In this document: piece after piece, positions 6,438 to 7,291 of the stretch
Position numbering within the stretch: the stretch's first letter is position 1
Layout of the letters: every line of letters begins with the position of its first letter
Position numbers and translations under genes: made by a program
Notes under the pieces: generated by a model
Database searches by the model: none
What the model was told of the DNA's origin: nothing
The model's input: the letters and a program-made list of their open reading frames with translations, nothing else
Source: Thermoguttaceae bacterium
GTDB taxonomy: Bacteria; Planctomycetota; Planctomycetia; Pirellulales; Thermoguttaceae
Assembly (NCBI GenBank): GCA_017454585.1
Contig: JAFTCU010000251.1
Location: 1 to 7,291 of the forward strand
DNA length: 7,291 nt
Reading direction: 5' to 3'

Positions 6438-6549
6438 AAGCCCACCTCTTTGAGGGGGTGGCGCGTTAGCGCCGGGGGGAGTTGAACAGTGAGTTCGCGT
6501 AACTCCCCCAGTCTCGCTTTGCGAGCCAGCCCCCTCAAAGATGGGGCCT
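6438..6549. mobile_element. MITE-like imperfect inverted repeat
   Basis: The stretch is an almost full-length palindrome of about 112 bases. CTTTGAGGGGG at 6448-6458 pairs with 6530-6540, GGGGGAGTT at 6475-6483 pairs with 6501-6509, and the outer flanks match imperfectly. Each arm also holds its own small hairpin: GGCGC/GCGCC at 6460-6473 and CTCGC/GCGAG at 6513-6525. Composition is far more GC-rich than the flank to its right. It carries no gene, and the two open frames crossing it on the minus strand are repeat-derived. A non-autonomous mobile repeat or a structured intergenic repeat family is the best reading. No target-site duplication is obvious. Confidence 0.65.
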
Positions 6550-6602
6550 TTAAATGGAGTATTATCACGCACGGGCGGAACCTCCACGGGAAACTATAGA
6601 AA

Positions 6603-6631
6603 AGTTTAACATAAAAGCGAGGACTTTTCAA
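6603..6631 (-). promoter_or_regulatory. Possible weak promoter toward the esterase gene
   Basis: On the minus strand TTGAAA (6631-6626) and TAAACT (6608-6603) are 17 bases apart. The -10 is a poor match. If it is used, the leader would include the whole MITE-like palindrome before the esterase start. The rest of 6361-6822 shows no gene. Confidence 0.25.
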
Positions 6632-6674
6632 CCCCCGCCGCGTGATTTTTCTAAAATTTTCCTCACATCCCCCC

Positions 6675-6703
6675 TTGTTTGCCTTGCGAACGTACGGTAT
6701 ATT
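6675..6703 (+). promoter_or_regulatory. Sigma70-type promoter for the small zinc-finger gene
   Basis: TTGTTT (6675-6680) and TATATT (6698-6703) are separated by exactly 17 bases. Transcription would start near 6710, leaving a leader of about 110 bases before the ATG at 6823. The leader is AT-rich and shows no obvious riboswitch fold. Confidence 0.5.
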
Positions 6704-6822
6704 GAAATCGTTCACATAAAAGAAAAATGTTTTTTGGGCAAGGGGAATTTTTTGTGTTTTATTCCTTACACTTAACCTATGAGTTTCAGTAAACAAGTTT
6801 AAAATCAAAATGGAGTATCGTA

Positions 6823-7194
6823 ATGAAGTATCCATTAAATACGAGATTTTATGACAGTAAGGCCCCCAGTCCAGAATGTCTCGTGTGTCATAAAGATTTG
6901 GCTAAAACCAAAACATACTGGTTTACATGGGAAGGCTTGCTGCTGAATTCTGAAGATGGAAGCGAGGTTTCAGACACCCTGCATGTTGGGATGTCCTGGA
7001 ATATCGGATTTCATGGAGATGAGAATAAAAATGAATATATGTCCGTAGATATTGTAGATGATACCGAACAAAGTTGTATTGATTTTAAATTTTGTTCCAT
7101 TCAGTGTATGAGGATTTGGCTCAATAACCTGTTAAACGATTGCGAAACTCTTTTTCAGGAAAAACTGGGGAAAAGCCATGAAGAAACATGTTAA
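6823..7194 (+). CDS. Small hypothetical protein with a split zinc-finger-like cysteine pattern
   Basis: I do not recognise this 123-residue protein as a named family. It has Cys19-x2-Cys22 (PECLVCHKDL) near the N-terminus and Cys91-x3-Cys95 in FCSIQCMRIWL near the C-terminus. The latter resembles the FCS-type knuckle of TRASH/YHS-like treble-clef zinc fingers, so the four cysteines probably hold one zinc ion. The 70 residues between are acidic and beta-rich in appearance (WFTWEGLLL, LHVGMSWNIGF, YMSVDIVDD). It has no signal peptide or membrane segment. GGAG at 6812-6815 lies 7 bases before the ATG. It overlaps the next gene by 17 bases, which suggests translational coupling. The gene is clearly AT-richer than the esterase and znuA, which may indicate acquisition from elsewhere. 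Small soluble genes of this kind can be toxin-immunity proteins, but nothing here proves that. Confidence 0.75.
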   Translation: MKYPLNTRFYDSKAPSPECLVCHKDLAKTKTYWFTWEGLLLNSEDGSEVSDTLHVGMSWNIGFHGDENKNEYMSVDIVDDTEQSCIDFKFCSIQCMRIWLNNLLNDCETLFQEKLGKSHEETC

Positions 7195-7291
7195 GTTTTG
7201 TTTTCTAATCGCAATATGGAGCATCTGTCTGGTGCTGTTGTTATGCGCCATATACATTGGTCCCACGAAAAAAGGAGCCGACAAAATGATA
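7178..7291 (+). CDS. Small membrane or exported protein, N-terminal part
   Basis: The frame opens with the ATG at 7178 and stays open for 38 codons to the window edge. It begins MKKHVKFCFL, then has a hydrophobic run at about residues 7-27 rich in Leu, Ile, Cys and Ala, followed by IGPTKKGADKM. This is a signal anchor or signal peptide, with the basic N-terminus predicted to stay in the cytoplasm. The start lies within the end of the zinc-finger gene (17-base overlap, different frame), as in coupled operon partners. The upstream GGGGAAAAGCC is a weak ribosome binding site. The function is unknown because the rest is missing. Confidence 0.6.
   Translation, partial: MKKHVKFCFLIAIWSICLVLLLCAIYIGPTKKGADKMI

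Noticed and set aside
6357..6835. Two minus-strand open frames of 76 and 138 codons upstream of the esterase.
   Set aside because: They run through the MITE-like repeat and its flank, have no ribosome binding site or family features, and look like typical repeat-derived false genes.

Overview
The window comes from a bacterial chromosome. It carries five well-supported complete genes on the minus strand, one partial minus-strand gene at the left edge, and two small genes on the plus strand at the right end, the second cut by the window edge. Diagnostic motifs show Gram-negative style zinc import, a secreted esterase and an FGE/sulfatase-modifying-factor domain. Together with moderate-to-high GC in the housekeeping-like genes and intergenic heptamer arrays, this would fit a PVC-group organism (Lentisphaerae, Planctomycetes or Verrucomicrobia type). 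That placement is an impression from gene style, not a proof.

Left part (1-1351, minus strand): a zinc/manganese ABC importer operon. It has a good promoter (TTGTAT-16-TATAAT), the substrate-binding protein ZnuA with a very long His/Asp loop, and then the ATPase ZnuC, cut by the left edge. A 22-bp heptamer-built palindrome lies between the two genes and includes the znuA stop codon.

Middle part (1437-5371, minus strand): a compact three-gene cluster. In transcription order it encodes a Ycf46-like AAA+ ATPase (516 aa), an unrecognised mostly helical protein with one hydrophobic stretch (378 aa), and a protein joining an acidic N-terminal region, a charged coiled coil built from perfect 30-bp repeats, and a C-terminal FGE-sulfatase domain lacking one of the two catalytic cysteines. 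The genes are 45 and 14 bases apart, so they are probably co-transcribed and may act together. This is the best candidate in the window for an undescribed system.

Right part (5524-7291): a secreted alpha/beta hydrolase (minus strand), then a 462-base non-coding stretch holding a MITE-like inverted repeat (6438-6549) and a promoter on the plus strand (TTGTTT-17-TATATT). That promoter drives a small AT-rich zinc-finger-like protein and an overlapping small membrane protein that runs off the window.

Three intergenic regions carry inverted repeat elements, two of them made from 7-bp units. They suggest a genome seeded with small repeats.
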